Source: Rhodospirillales bacterium (GTDB taxonomy: Bacteria > Pseudomonadota > Alphaproteobacteria > Rhodospirillales > UBA2165). Taken from it: a stretch of 35,828 nucleotides of DNA. Made by a program: the position numbers and the translations under genes. The stretch lies in NCBI GenBank assembly GCA_028823885.1, contig JAPPFK010000035.1:1-35828 (forward strand), read 5' to 3'. The notes beneath the pieces were generated by a model that worked only from the letters and a program-made list of their open reading frames with translations, did not search any database and was not told where the DNA came from. Positions within the stretch are counted from its first letter, which is position 1, and every line of letters starts with the position of its first letter. Positions 1 through 7,547 of the stretch are shown piece after piece.

Positions 1-8
1 TGACAATA

Positions 9-38
9 AATGTCTATTAATGTCCATGAATGACTATA
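9..38. repeat. Three 10-bp AT-rich units at the left edge
   Basis: Three adjacent 10-base units, AATGTCTATT, AATGTCCATG and AATGACTATA, share the AATG(T/A)C(T/C)AT core. The array touches the window edge, so more copies may lie to the left. The AT-rich stretch from here to about base 90 is non-coding and probably belongs to the upstream region of the sulfatase-like gene. I found no convincing -35/-10 pair in it. Confidence 0.4.
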
Positions 39-245
39 CCGGCGAAAAGTGCCGAATTGGAAAATATTTATAAATCATGGAATTTCAACACCTTGCCGGT
101 ATGCAAAAAATGCATGGCTCGCGCCCCCTTTTTCAGGTGAGAGGGAACGCCCGCCCAATATCGGCGATAGCAAATGGGCATATGTGCGCCGCCCGCCGGG
201 CGCGCTACATGTCGGCAAATCATCACCCCTGGAGGCCTCCCGCTC

Positions 246-1835
246 ATGGGCAAGACCAAGAACATCCTGTTCATCATGTGCGACCAGCTTCGCTGGGACT
301 ATCTGTCCTGCGCCGGTCACCCGCGGCTCGAAACGCCCAACATCGACGCCCTGGCGGCGAAAGGCGTGCGGTTCACCCATGCCTATTGCCAGGCCCCGGT
401 CTGCGGCGGGTCGCGCATGTCGTTCTACACCGGGCGCTACGCCTTCACCCACGGCGCGGTGTGGAACGGCGTGCCGCTCTCGGTCGACGAACTGACCATT
501 GGCGACTACCTGCGCCCGCTGGGCCACCGGGTGGCGCTGGTCGGCAAGACCCATATGGTCGCCGACCGGGGCGGGATGGAGCGCCTCAAGATCGACCGCA
601 ATTCCATCGAGGGCGCGCTGGTCGCCGAATGCGGCTTCGAGCCCTACGAGCGGGATGACGGCCTGTGGGGCACCGCCGAGATGGCGCCGGAAAACCTCGC
701 CTACAACAACTGGCTGCGGGAACAGGGCTACGGCGGCCCCAATCCCTGGCACGACTTCGCCAACTCGGCCGAGGGGCCCGGCGGCGAAATCCTTTCGGGC
801 TGGTACCTGCGCAACAGCAAATATCCGGCCAGGGTAAAGGAGGAGCACTCCGAAACCGCCTATATGACCGGCCGCGCCATGCAGTTCATCGAGGAATGCG
901 GCGAGGCCCCGTGGACCATGCATCTCAGCTACATCAAGCCCCACTGGCCGTACATCGCGCCGGCGCCCTACCACGACATGTTCGGCGGCAACGACATCCT
1001 GCCCGCCAACCGCCACCCCAAGGAACTGGAGACCGACCACCCGATCTACCGGACCTATCACCGGCGCGAGGACTGCCGGGCATTCTCCCGGGACGAAGTG
1101 CGGGAAACGGTCATCCCCGCCTACATGGGACTGATCAAGCAGATCGACGATCACCTGGGCCGGCTGTTCGCCTTCATGGAAGAGACGGGCCGGATGGACG
1201 ACACCATGATCGTCTTCACGTCGGACCACGGCGATTACCTCGGCGACCACTGGCTCGGCGAGAAGGAACTGTTTCACGAAGAGAGCATCCGGCTGCCGTT
1301 CATCGTCTACGATCCGGACCCGGCATCCGACGCGACCCGCGGCACCGCCGACGGCCGGTTCATCGAGAGCATCGACCTCGTCCCCACCTTCATCGAAGCG
1401 GCGGGGGGCACGGTTCCCGAGCACGTGGTGGAGGGCAAGTCGCTGCTGCCCCTTCTGCACGGGGAGCGGCCCGGCGATTGGCGGGACTATGTCATCTGCG
1501 AATCGGAATTCGCGCCCAGGATAGACCTCGACGCCCTCGGCATCGCCGCCCGCGAAGCGCGCGCCGTCATGATCCGCACCGAGAAGTGGAAGTACATCCA
1601 CCACCTGAAGTTCCGCCCGGAACTCTACGACCTCGAGGACGATCCCAACGAGTTCACCGACCTCGGCGCCGACCCGGCTTACGAGGAAATCCGGAGCCGG
1701 ATGCGGGAGATGCTGACCGAGAACTTCCTCGCCCGGAATTTCCGCACCACCGTCGGCGAGGAACCCCTCGCCCGGCGCGGCCGCGCGGTCTACTACCCGC
1801 CGGAACAGCGGCGGGTCTACATCGGGGTCTGGTGA
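246..1835 (+). CDS. Sulfatase-family hydrolase, phosphonate monoester hydrolase-like
   Basis: This 529-residue protein belongs to the alkaline phosphatase/sulfatase superfamily, which hydrolyses sulfate, phosphate or phosphonate monoesters using a formylglycine made from an active-site Cys. The layout and length resemble rhizobial phosphonate monoester hydrolase (about 514 residues): an N-terminal metal motif (CDQLRWDYL, residues 12-20), the nucleophile region at Cys53, a KPHWPYIAP block and the metal site FTSDHGDYLGDH. The ATG at 246 follows GGAG at 231-234. The frame is open back to 174, but that extension has no family similarity. The oddity is the nucleophile motif C-G-G-S-R (bases 402-416) where the usual signature is C-x-P-x-R. 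No formylglycine-generating enzyme is in the window. The substrate is unknown. The long reverse-strand frame over this gene is a GC-driven shadow. Confidence 0.85.
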   Translation: MGKTKNILFIMCDQLRWDYLSCAGHPRLETPNIDALAAKGVRFTHAYCQAPVCGGSRMSFYTGRYAFTHGAVWNGVPLSVDELTIGDYLRPLGHRVALVGKTHMVADRGGMERLKIDRNSIEGALVAECGFEPYERDDGLWGTAEMAPENLAYNNWLREQGYGGPNPWHDFANSAEGPGGEILSGWYLRNSKYPARVKEEHSETAYMTGRAMQFIEECGEAPWTMHLSYIKPHWPYIAPAPYHDMFGGNDILPANRHPKELETDHPIYRTYHRREDCRAFSRDEVRETVIPAYMGLIKQIDDHLGRLFAFMEETGRMDDTMIVFTSDHGDYLGDHWLGEKELFHEESIRLPFIVYDPDPASDATRGTADGRFIESIDLVPTFIEAAGGTVPEHVVEGKSLLPLLHGERPGDWRDYVICESEFAPRIDLDALGIAAREARAVMIRTEKWKYIHHLKFRPELYDLEDDPNEFTDLGADPAYEEIRSRMREMLTENFLARNFRTTVGEEPLARRGRAVYYPPEQRRVYIGVW

Positions 1836-1876
1836 CCGGCTTGCCCCACAGGCGCAATACGTATTATGATTCAATT

Positions 1877-1915
1877 GCTTAAGGGTGGCGCTTAAGTGAG
1901 GCGCTTAAGAGAGGT
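1877..1915. repeat. Three tandem 13-bp units with a CTTAAG core
   Basis: Three contiguous 13-base units begin GCTTAAG and differ only in the following six bases: GGTGGC, TGAGGC and AGAGGT. Each carries the palindrome CTTAAG. The array fills the space just before the UbiX-type start, and its last copy supplies the GAGAGG ribosome-binding sequence. It could be an operator array or a simple slippage duplication. Confidence 0.7.
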
Positions 1916-1919
1916 CGAG

Positions 1920-2531
1920 GTGTCCGAAAACCGGCCAAGACGGATCGTGGTGGGCATGACCGGCGCCAGCGGGGCGATCATCGGCGTCCGGCTGCTGGAG
2001 GCGCTCGCCCGCTCCGAGGTGGAAACCCACCTGGTGGTCAGCAAATGGGCCCAGCAGACGCTTGAGCACGAGACCGACCATACGGTCGCCGATCTCCGGG
2101 ACCTGGCCGACGTCTATCACGGCCCCGGCGACATGGGCGCCAAGGTCTCGTCGGGCTCCTTCGTCACCGACGGCATGATCGTCGCCCCGTGCTCGGCCCG
2201 CTCGGTCGCGGCCATCGCCAACGGGTTCGGCGAACACCTCGTTCACCGGGCCGCCGACGTGATCCTCAAGGAGCGCCGGAAACTGGTGTTGATGGTGCGC
2301 GAGTCGCCGTTCAACGAGATCCACCTCGAAAACATGCTCAAACTGGCGCGCATGGGGGTCTGCATCCTGCCGCCCGTTCCGGCGTTCTATAACCACCCCG
2401 AATCGCTGGACGACATGGTCGAGCATTTCGTCGCCCGCGCCCTCGACCAGATCGGCGTGCCGGCCGAATTCGCCAAACGCTGGGACGGCGACATGCGCAA
2501 CCGGAACCCGAAGGTCGAACAGATCAAGTAG
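1920..2531 (+). CDS. ubiX: UbiX-type flavin prenyltransferase
   Basis: The product (203 residues from the GTG at 1920) is a flavin prenyltransferase. This family attaches a dimethylallyl group to FMN, making the prenyl-FMN cofactor of UbiD-type decarboxylases. Visible signatures are the FMN loop GMTGASGAIIGVRLLEAL, PCSARSVAAIANG in mid-protein, and the C-terminal run with RESPFNEIHLENML and the P-x-P-A-F-Y motif. I prefer the GTG at 1920 because GAGAGG lies 5 bases upstream. A GTG at 1896 in the same frame would start inside the 13-bp repeat array. No ubiD homologue is adjacent, so the client decarboxylase is elsewhere. The protein could serve ubiquinone synthesis or an aromatic-acid decarboxylase, and the symbol reflects family rather than pathway. 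Confidence 0.88.
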   Translation: MSENRPRRIVVGMTGASGAIIGVRLLEALARSEVETHLVVSKWAQQTLEHETDHTVADLRDLADVYHGPGDMGAKVSSGSFVTDGMIVAPCSARSVAAIANGFGEHLVHRAADVILKERRKLVLMVRESPFNEIHLENMLKLARMGVCILPPVPAFYNHPESLDDMVEHFVARALDQIGVPAEFAKRWDGDMRNRNPKVEQIK

Positions 2532-2543
2532 CCGGCTGTTCCG

Positions 2544-2579
2544 GTTCCCGTGGCCGTGGCCGTTCCCGTGGCCGTTCCC
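2544..2579. repeat. 36-bp array of alternating hexamers
   Basis: Six consecutive hexamers read GTTCCC, GTGGCC, GTGGCC, GTTCCC, GTGGCC, GTTCCC. The array starts 12 bases after the stop codon of the UbiX-type gene and lies upstream of the next gene's ribosome-binding site. It looks like a microsatellite-type expansion. There is no dyad or T-tract to suggest a terminator. Confidence 0.75.
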
Positions 2580-2637
2580 ATTGCCGCCAAGGCGCATTTT
2601 GTTTACGCTTCGCATTCCCCATCGAGGAGGTGCGCGA

Positions 2638-2997
2638 ATGTCCACCACCCGACTATGGAGCATCGCCGGCGTCGCCCTCGCCGCCGGGCTCGTTGCCGGC
2701 AACGGGCTCGGCCCCCCGGGCAGCGATCCCCACGATACCTATGTCGACTGCCTGATGAACAGCTACGAGGTTAGTCAGCTCAACGGTGGCCAGATGATCA
2801 TGGAGGCGTACGCCAAATGCCGAACGGCCGAGACCGGGTACGCGGCATATCTCAAAGATCAGGACATCGCCGGGCCGCGTCTCCTGGAGGTCGTCGCCCG
2901 GGTAAATGAAGCGGCTTTCGCACGTTACCGCGGCCTCGAACTGCACGAAACCAGGGGATGCTTCGACCGGGCCCGCGCGGGCCTGCCGATGTCGTAA
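2638..2997 (+). CDS. Small secreted protein of unknown function
   Basis: I do not recognise this 119-residue protein. The ATG at 2638 is chosen because GAGGAGG sits 7 bases upstream. A TTG at 2581 in frame lacks such a site. Residues 1 to about 23 form a signal-like segment: a short polar start with one Arg, then WSIAGVALAAGLVAG, suggesting export to the periplasm. The mature part has three cysteines (in VDCLMNSY, AKCRTAE and RGCFDRA) and is otherwise soluble and mixed in charge. It is followed within about 20 bases by a small membrane protein, so the two may be co-transcribed. Function cannot be assigned. Confidence 0.65.
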   Translation: MSTTRLWSIAGVALAAGLVAGNGLGPPGSDPHDTYVDCLMNSYEVSQLNGGQMIMEAYAKCRTAETGYAAYLKDQDIAGPRLLEVVARVNEAAFARYRGLELHETRGCFDRARAGLPMS

Positions 2998-3018
2998 GCC
3001 GGCGGGGGAAACCAAGCC

Positions 3019-3294
3019 GTGCGCGGGAAAACTGCCGGATTGGGCCTCAGATTCCTGGCGACTGCCGGCTATATCACCGTGGCGATGGGGATCATTCTGG
3101 TGGTGCTCGAAGTCGGCAAGGGCATTCAAATCCACCCCTATATCCAAGATCCCCTGGTCTCCTACGGCGGCGCCATCGAAGTCGGCGCCCTGACCGTGCT
3201 GGCATTCCTGGCCGCCCGGCTGATCGACCGGGCCTCCAAGAAAATCTATCCGCGGCTGGACCGCGCCCGCGGCTGGGGCGAGCTGGTGGAATAG
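3019..3294 (+). CDS. Small two-helix membrane protein, unknown
   Basis: This 91-residue protein starts at a GTG preceded by a GGGGGAA ribosome-binding sequence. It has two hydrophobic segments, roughly residues 10-29 (FLATAGYITVAMGIILVVLE) and 50-66 (GGAIEVGALTVLAFLAA), with a short loop between and a basic tail (RLIDRASKKIY) that should lie in the cytoplasm. I see no catalytic motif or known family. It lies 21 bases after the secreted protein upstream and may be translated from the same message. Confidence 0.6.
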   Translation: MRGKTAGLGLRFLATAGYITVAMGIILVVLEVGKGIQIHPYIQDPLVSYGGAIEVGALTVLAFLAARLIDRASKKIYPRLDRARGWGELVE

Positions 3295-3344
3295 GGTCCA
3301 ACCCCATTATCTGGCCGACCAACGTCTGACAAGGAGTTCCCATC

Positions 3345-3851
3345 ATGCGGCTTGAAGGATCCTGCCTTTGCGGCGCCGTGAAGTTTTCCTGCATCTCCCG
3401 CACGCCCTATGCGGTCAATCGGTGCTATTGCTCCATCTGCCGGAAGGCGGCGGGCGGCGGCGGCTACACCATCAACATCATGGGCGAATACGACACGCTG
3501 GAAATCGAGGGCGAGGAAAACCTCAGGCTCTACCGGCACGACAACAACGACCGGGACTCCTACGCCGAAGACGGCCGCAACGCCGGCGGCCGGTCGTTCT
3601 GCACCCAGTGCGGAACCGTCATGTGGAACTACAACCCCCGGCACGGCCAGTGGTTCTACCCCATCGCCGGCGTGATCGACACGCCGCTGCCGGTCCCGCC
3701 CGAGCAAAAGCACTTCATGCTCGCCCACAAGCCGGACTGGGTGCTGATCCCCGACGAAGACGAGGCAAATCCGCGGTTCGATCATTATCCGGACGAGGGG
3801 ATCGAGGACTGGCACAAATCACGGGGACTGTACGACGAAAGCGGCGATTGA
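3345..3851 (+). CDS. GFA-family (CENP-V fold) zinc protein
   Basis: This 168-residue protein has the glutathione-dependent formaldehyde-activating (GFA) fold, a zinc-binding beta structure. The N-terminal GSCLCGAVKF and RCYCSICRK carry metal-ligand cysteines (residues 7, 9, 27, 29, 32), and a later SFCTQCGTVMW supplies the remaining pair. The central part has an insertion compared with minimal family members of about 130 residues, such as the second copy at 28653. Start: ATG at 3345, with AAGGAG about 10 bases upstream. Most proteins with this domain have no proven formaldehyde role, so the substrate is open. It is convergent with the DapA-family gene, with only 6 bases between stop codons. 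Confidence 0.85.
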   Translation: MRLEGSCLCGAVKFSCISRTPYAVNRCYCSICRKAAGGGGYTINIMGEYDTLEIEGEENLRLYRHDNNDRDSYAEDGRNAGGRSFCTQCGTVMWNYNPRHGQWFYPIAGVIDTPLPVPPEQKHFMLAHKPDWVLIPDEDEANPRFDHYPDEGIEDWHKSRGLYDESGD

Positions 3852-3857
3852 CGGCGG

Positions 3858-4796
3858 CTACTCCGCGGCGGCCTTGGCGCCCGCCAGGCCCGGCATGTCG
3901 AAGCCGCGAGCCAGAAGGGCTTCGACGGTCTTCGACGCTTTTTCCGCATCCAGCGGCATAAGCGGCGGGCGGGTGAGGGCCCAGCCGGGATCGCCGGCGA
4001 AATGGGCCACGCAGGCCTTGAGGGCCGGGATCGCCGCATATTCGACGAAGATGGCGCGCACCGCGTCCAGGTCGGCCTGACGGTCTTCGGCGTCATCGTC
4101 CCGCCAGCGTTCGTACAGCTCGTGGATCGCCGCCGGATTGACGTTGGCGGTCGCCGAAATACATCCGGCGCCGCCGTTTCGCATGTTGGCGAGCAGGAAG
4201 GATTCGGAGCCCACGAAGATGCGAAAATCGTCGAACCTCGCATCGAGCATGGCCTTGGTGTTGTCCCATTCGCCCGACGAATCCTTGATGCCGGCGACGG
4301 TCTCGGGATAGGCCTTCAACAGCCGCTCGATGAGGCCGAGGCTGATGGGCGTCTGGGACATGGGCGGAATATGGTAGAGGTAGATTCTGAGGTCGGCGGA
4401 CCCGGCCCGCTGGATGACCGCGTCGTAGGCGGCGTAGAGACCGTCGTCGCCGACGTTCTTGTAGTAGAACGGCGGCAGCATCAGGACGCCGCCGCAGCCC
4501 AACTCGGCGGCCTTGGCGGACAGCATCGCGGTATCCGCAATGGCGCAGGTCCCGGTCCCCGGCATCATGGAGGCGGCGGGAATCCCGGCGGCAACCAGCC
4601 TGTCGAGGATGTCGGCCTTCTCGGCCGCGGACAGGGAGTTGCCCTCGCTGGTGGTGCCGAAGGGCGCGAGATTGCAGCTGCGTTCGAGCAGCCACTTGCA
4701 ATGGCCGATCAGCCGGTCCACGTCAGGCGACAGGTCCTCGCCAAACGGCGTCAAGACCGGCGACAGAAGTCCAGAAAAGCGCTCAACCCGTGCCAT
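3858..4796 (-). CDS. DapA-family aldolase/lyase (dihydrodipicolinate synthase-like)
   Basis: The 312-residue product is a class I aldolase-type TIM barrel of the dihydrodipicolinate synthase/N-acetylneuraminate lyase family, which acts through a Schiff base on pyruvate-like substrates. The substrate loop FGTTSEG (residues 47-52), the catalytic Tyr141 in YLYHIP and the Schiff-base Lys171 in GIKDSSGE are all present. The ATG at 4796 follows AAGGAG on the reverse strand. The frame is open further upstream, but those residues do not fit the family. The gene stands alone among catabolic genes, so a role on a sugar-acid or aromatic intermediate is as likely as lysine synthesis. For that reason no gene symbol is given. 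Confidence 0.85.
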   Translation of the reverse strand: MARVERFSGLLSPVLTPFGEDLSPDVDRLIGHCKWLLERSCNLAPFGTTSEGNSLSAAEKADILDRLVAAGIPAASMMPGTGTCAIADTAMLSAKAAELGCGGVLMLPPFYYKNVGDDGLYAAYDAVIQRAGSADLRIYLYHIPPMSQTPISLGLIERLLKAYPETVAGIKDSSGEWDNTKAMLDARFDDFRIFVGSESFLLANMRNGGAGCISATANVNPAAIHELYERWRDDDAEDRQADLDAVRAIFVEYAAIPALKACVAHFAGDPGWALTRPPLMPLDAEKASKTVEALLARGFDMPGLAGAKAAAE

Positions 4797-4971
4797 CACG
4801 CACACTCCTTGAAAACAAACTCGAAATCCGGCGCGACTATAGCAGACCGGTTCCGTGGGTCGATGCCCGGGCCACCATGTTGCCCACGTCACGCGCCCGT
4901 CACGGGCTCTTTTCTTGTCTAATTGCCGGCGAGCAGACACACTTCGCAATCCGATCGGGGCCGTTTGACCC

Positions 4972-5796
4972 ATGACCGCACCAAATCTCATCGCGCCGCC
5001 CGGCGCGTGCGACACCCATATGCACGTCTATGAGCCGGGCTACGGCATGGCGCCGACCGCGCTGCTGCCGCCGCCGGACGGCAGGCTCGAGGACTATCGC
5101 CGTGTCCAGGAGCGGCTCGGCCTCGAGCGGGTCGTCATCGTCCAGCCGACGACCTATGGCGACGACAACCGTTGCACGCTGGAAGCGATGACGGCCCTCG
5201 GCGGCAGCGCCAGGGGCGTGGCGGTGGTCGGCACGGGGGCCGGGGACGAGGTCTATGAGGACCTGACGGCACGGGGTATTCGCGGCATCCGGTTCCATAT
5301 GCTGCCCGGCGGGGCGCTGCCATGGGAGGATTTGGACGTTCTCGCCGGCCGCGCCGCGGATCACGGCTGGCATATCCAGTTGCAGCTCGACGGCCGGCTC
5401 CTGCCGGAATTCGCAACCCTAATCGGAGGCTGGCCCGGAGAGCTGGTGATAGATCACACGGGCAAGTTCCTGGATCCCGTGTCACCCGACCACGCGGCGT
5501 TCGAATGTCTCAAGGAGCTCGTCGCCGGCGGCGCCTGGGTTAAGCTCTCGGCCCCGTACGAGACCTCGAAGGCGGGCCCGCCCCACTTCGACGATATCGC
5601 GGCGCTGGCCCGGGAACTGGTGCGGGAATCGCCGGACCATATGCTGTGGGCATCCAACTGGCCCCATCCGGGACAGGACCCGAGGCCCGACGACGCAATG
5701 CTGCTGGACACCCTGCTGAACTGGGCCGACGATGAAGCCACCCGCAACAAGATCCTGGTGGACAATCCAGCGCGGCTTTACGGATTTAACGATTGA
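4972..5796 (+). CDS. Amidohydrolase-2 family, PDC lactonase (LigI)-like
   Basis: This 274-residue protein is a metal-dependent or metal-independent TIM-barrel hydrolase of the amidohydrolase-2 family, which includes 2-pyrone-4,6-dicarboxylate lactonase (LigI) and related lactonases and decarboxylases. The family's first-strand motif is D-T-H-M-H (residues 14-18). RGIRFHMLPGG, VIDHTGKF and the C-terminal NPARLYGF also match. The usual strand-8 motif is T-D-W-P-H-P. Here it is ASNWPHP, with Asn229 in place of the Asp. The start ATG is taken at the family N-terminus, although no strong ribosome-binding site precedes it. The gene is followed 21 bases later by an ABM-fold protein, probably in the same transcript. 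Substrate not determined. Confidence 0.8.
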   Translation: MTAPNLIAPPGACDTHMHVYEPGYGMAPTALLPPPDGRLEDYRRVQERLGLERVVIVQPTTYGDDNRCTLEAMTALGGSARGVAVVGTGAGDEVYEDLTARGIRGIRFHMLPGGALPWEDLDVLAGRAADHGWHIQLQLDGRLLPEFATLIGGWPGELVIDHTGKFLDPVSPDHAAFECLKELVAGGAWVKLSAPYETSKAGPPHFDDIAALARELVRESPDHMLWASNWPHPGQDPRPDDAMLLDTLLNWADDEATRNKILVDNPARLYGFND

Positions 5797-5817
5797 TGCA
5801 GAACGAGGGCCATTGAG

Positions 5818-6156
5818 ATGTACGCGGTTATTTTCGAGGTCGAGCCAACCGGGGACGGCCGAGGGACGTATCTGGAGATTGCCGGCGAACTTCGGAACGA
5901 CCTCGAGAAGGCGGATGGCTTCATCTCCATCGAGCGTTTTCAGAGCTTGAGCAATGAAAGGAAGATATTGTCGCTGTCCTTCTGGCGGGACGAGGAAAGT
6001 CTGATCGCCTGGCGGGAACAGTCCGATCATATCGCCGCGCAACGCCTGGGACGCGAGCAGCTTTTCGAGGATTACCGGATTCGCGTCGCCGAAATCGTCA
6101 GGGATTACGGCATGACGGAGCGGTCGGAGGCGCCGCGGCGCGGCCTGTTCGAGTAG
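5818..6156 (+). CDS. ABM-domain (antibiotic biosynthesis monooxygenase) protein
   Basis: This 112-residue protein has the small ferredoxin-like ABM fold: MYAVIFEVEP at the start, then DLEKADGFISIERF, then LSLSFWRDEESLIAWRE followed by SDHIAAQRLGRE. Family members include quinone-forming monooxygenases, heme-degrading enzymes and many uncharacterised dimeric proteins. I see no feature that decides between them. A GAGGG sequence lies just upstream of the ATG. It follows the amidohydrolase by 21 bases and is probably cotranscribed, which hints at work on the same small molecule. Confidence 0.8.
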   Translation: MYAVIFEVEPTGDGRGTYLEIAGELRNDLEKADGFISIERFQSLSNERKILSLSFWRDEESLIAWREQSDHIAAQRLGREQLFEDYRIRVAEIVRDYGMTERSEAPRRGLFE

Positions 6157-6494
6157 CCGTTGAACGGCTTCGACCAAAATAGTCCGGCGGCCGCAACAGG
6201 GAAAACGCCGGAAATCCAATAACGGCGGTATCGCCGAGACCGCATATGCATCAACAGCTTATGAGGCGGACCCCGGCGAGCCATGCCCGGGGCGCAGGTC
6301 TGATATTCGCCGATGGCCGTCGAGATGGCTTTCTTTCCCGAATGCGTGCGCTATATTACCCGGATTGAGACAACGGCAGAGCACCCTGTGGGGGGACCGA
6401 CCGCCTCCGCGTTAGTGGCCTGCCAGCGTTGGGCTGGCAGCAACGAACAGCGTCATGATTCCGTAACCCGCCGCAAAATGGCGAGGAAGTCTCA
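6157..6494 (+). other. 338-base gap upstream of nadA with two hairpins
   Basis: No convincing gene is present. A 7-bp perfect stem (TGCCAGC at 6421-6427 with GCTGGCA at 6433-6439, 5-base loop) lies about 55 bases before nadA. A GC stem, CCCCGG at 6271-6276 with CCGGGG at 6287-6292, lies near the left end. A TATATT sequence at 6352-6357 could be a -10 element but lacks a good -35. GAGGAAG at 6482-6488 is the nadA ribosome-binding site. The leader is long enough for a regulatory RNA, but I could not match it to a known class. Confidence 0.45.
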
Positions 6495-7547
6495 ATGGGC
6501 ATAATCGCGCCAAACGAAGAATCTACCTATCGCAGGATGCACGAGGTCTTGAAGAACCTCATCCCGGATTTTGAAATCCAGGAGAAGGCGAAGCTCGCCT
6601 ACAGGATCAACCGCCTCAAAAAAGAGAAAAACGCGGTCATTCTGGGCCACAACTACATGGAGGCGGCGCTCTATCACTCCGTCCCGGATTTCACCGGCGA
6701 CTCGCTTGCGCTTTGCCAGCAAGCCGCCACGACCGACGCCGACATCATCGTATTTTGCGGCGTCCGCTTCATGGCCGAATCCGCGAAAATCCTGAACCCG
6801 GAGAAAACGGTCCTGCTGCCGGCGGTGAAGGCCGGATGCTCCCTGGCCGCGGCGATTACGGCGGCCGATGTCCGCACGCTGAAACAGCGCTTTCCCGGCG
6901 TGCCGGTGGTGACCTACATCAACTCCTACGCCGACGTGAAGGCGGAGACCGATGTCTGCTGTACCTCCGCGAACGCCGTCAAGGTCATTGAATCCCTCGA
7001 AACCGACACGGTTATCTTTCTTCCCGACGAGTTCATGGCCGGCAACATTGCCGCCGAACTCGGCTGGTCGACCTACTTTCCTCAAGATGACCCGGAGGGG
7101 ACCAGGCAGCCGGCGAACCTCAAGAACACCATCATCTCCTGGCATGGCTCGTGCGAGGTCCATGAACTTTTCACGCCGGAGGACGTCACCTCGGTCCGCA
7201 AACAGTTTCCGGATGTCGCCGTCCTCGCCCACCCGGAGTGCAAACCGGAAGTGGTCCGGGAATCCGATTTCGTCGGCTCCACGAAGGGCATCATCGACTA
7301 CGTGGGCGCCAACGATGCGCCGGAATTCCTGCTGCTGACCGAATGCGCCATGGGCGACAACATCATCGCCGGTCACCCGGACAAGAATATTCTGCGCCTG
7401 TGCAGCCATCGATGCCCGCACATGGCCGAGATCACGCTCGAGGATACGCTCGATGCGCTGGAGAACACGCGCTACGAGATCACGGTGCCCGAAGACATCA
7501 GGCTCCGCGCGCTGGGCTCGATCGAACGGATGCTGGCGATCGTCTAG
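6495..7547 (+). CDS. nadA: Quinolinate synthase
   Basis: NadA (350 residues) condenses iminoaspartate with dihydroxyacetone phosphate to form quinolinate in de novo NAD synthesis. It is a cytoplasmic enzyme with a [4Fe-4S] cluster. The three expected cluster cysteines are visible as Cys115 (KAGCSLA), Cys220 (WHGSCEVH) and Cys307 (CPHMAEITL). Other hallmarks are ILGHNYM, GDSL, the Y-I-N-S-Y-A block and LTECAMGDN. Length fits the family. Start: ATG at 6495, 6 bases after GAGGAAG. nadB and nadC do not follow, so the pathway genes are dispersed here. The stop codon TAG overlaps the stop codon of the convergent gene through a shared CTAG. Confidence 0.96.
   Translation: MGIIAPNEESTYRRMHEVLKNLIPDFEIQEKAKLAYRINRLKKEKNAVILGHNYMEAALYHSVPDFTGDSLALCQQAATTDADIIVFCGVRFMAESAKILNPEKTVLLPAVKAGCSLAAAITAADVRTLKQRFPGVPVVTYINSYADVKAETDVCCTSANAVKVIESLETDTVIFLPDEFMAGNIAAELGWSTYFPQDDPEGTRQPANLKNTIISWHGSCEVHELFTPEDVTSVRKQFPDVAVLAHPECKPEVVRESDFVGSTKGIIDYVGANDAPEFLLLTECAMGDNIIAGHPDKNILRLCSHRCPHMAEITLEDTLDALENTRYEITVPEDIRLRALGSIERMLAIV

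Noticed and set aside
75..1874. A 599-codon open frame on the reverse strand across the sulfatase gene
   Set aside because: It lies opposite a clear family member, has no recognisable motif and shows the repetitive Val/Asp/Arg/Ala bias of GC-rich shadow frames. Similar long shadows at 7238-9247, 18123-19553 and 13441-14616 were dismissed for the same reason.
6157..6494. Known NAD riboswitch class upstream of nadA
   Set aside because: I could not match the conserved elements of the described NAD-sensing motifs, and those are reported from other phyla. Only generic hairpins can be supported.
6313..6504. A 63-codon frame overlapping the nadA start
   Set aside because: No ribosome-binding site, no protein-like pattern, and it overlaps the nadA start by 10 bases. 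It is more likely chance coding in the nadA leader.
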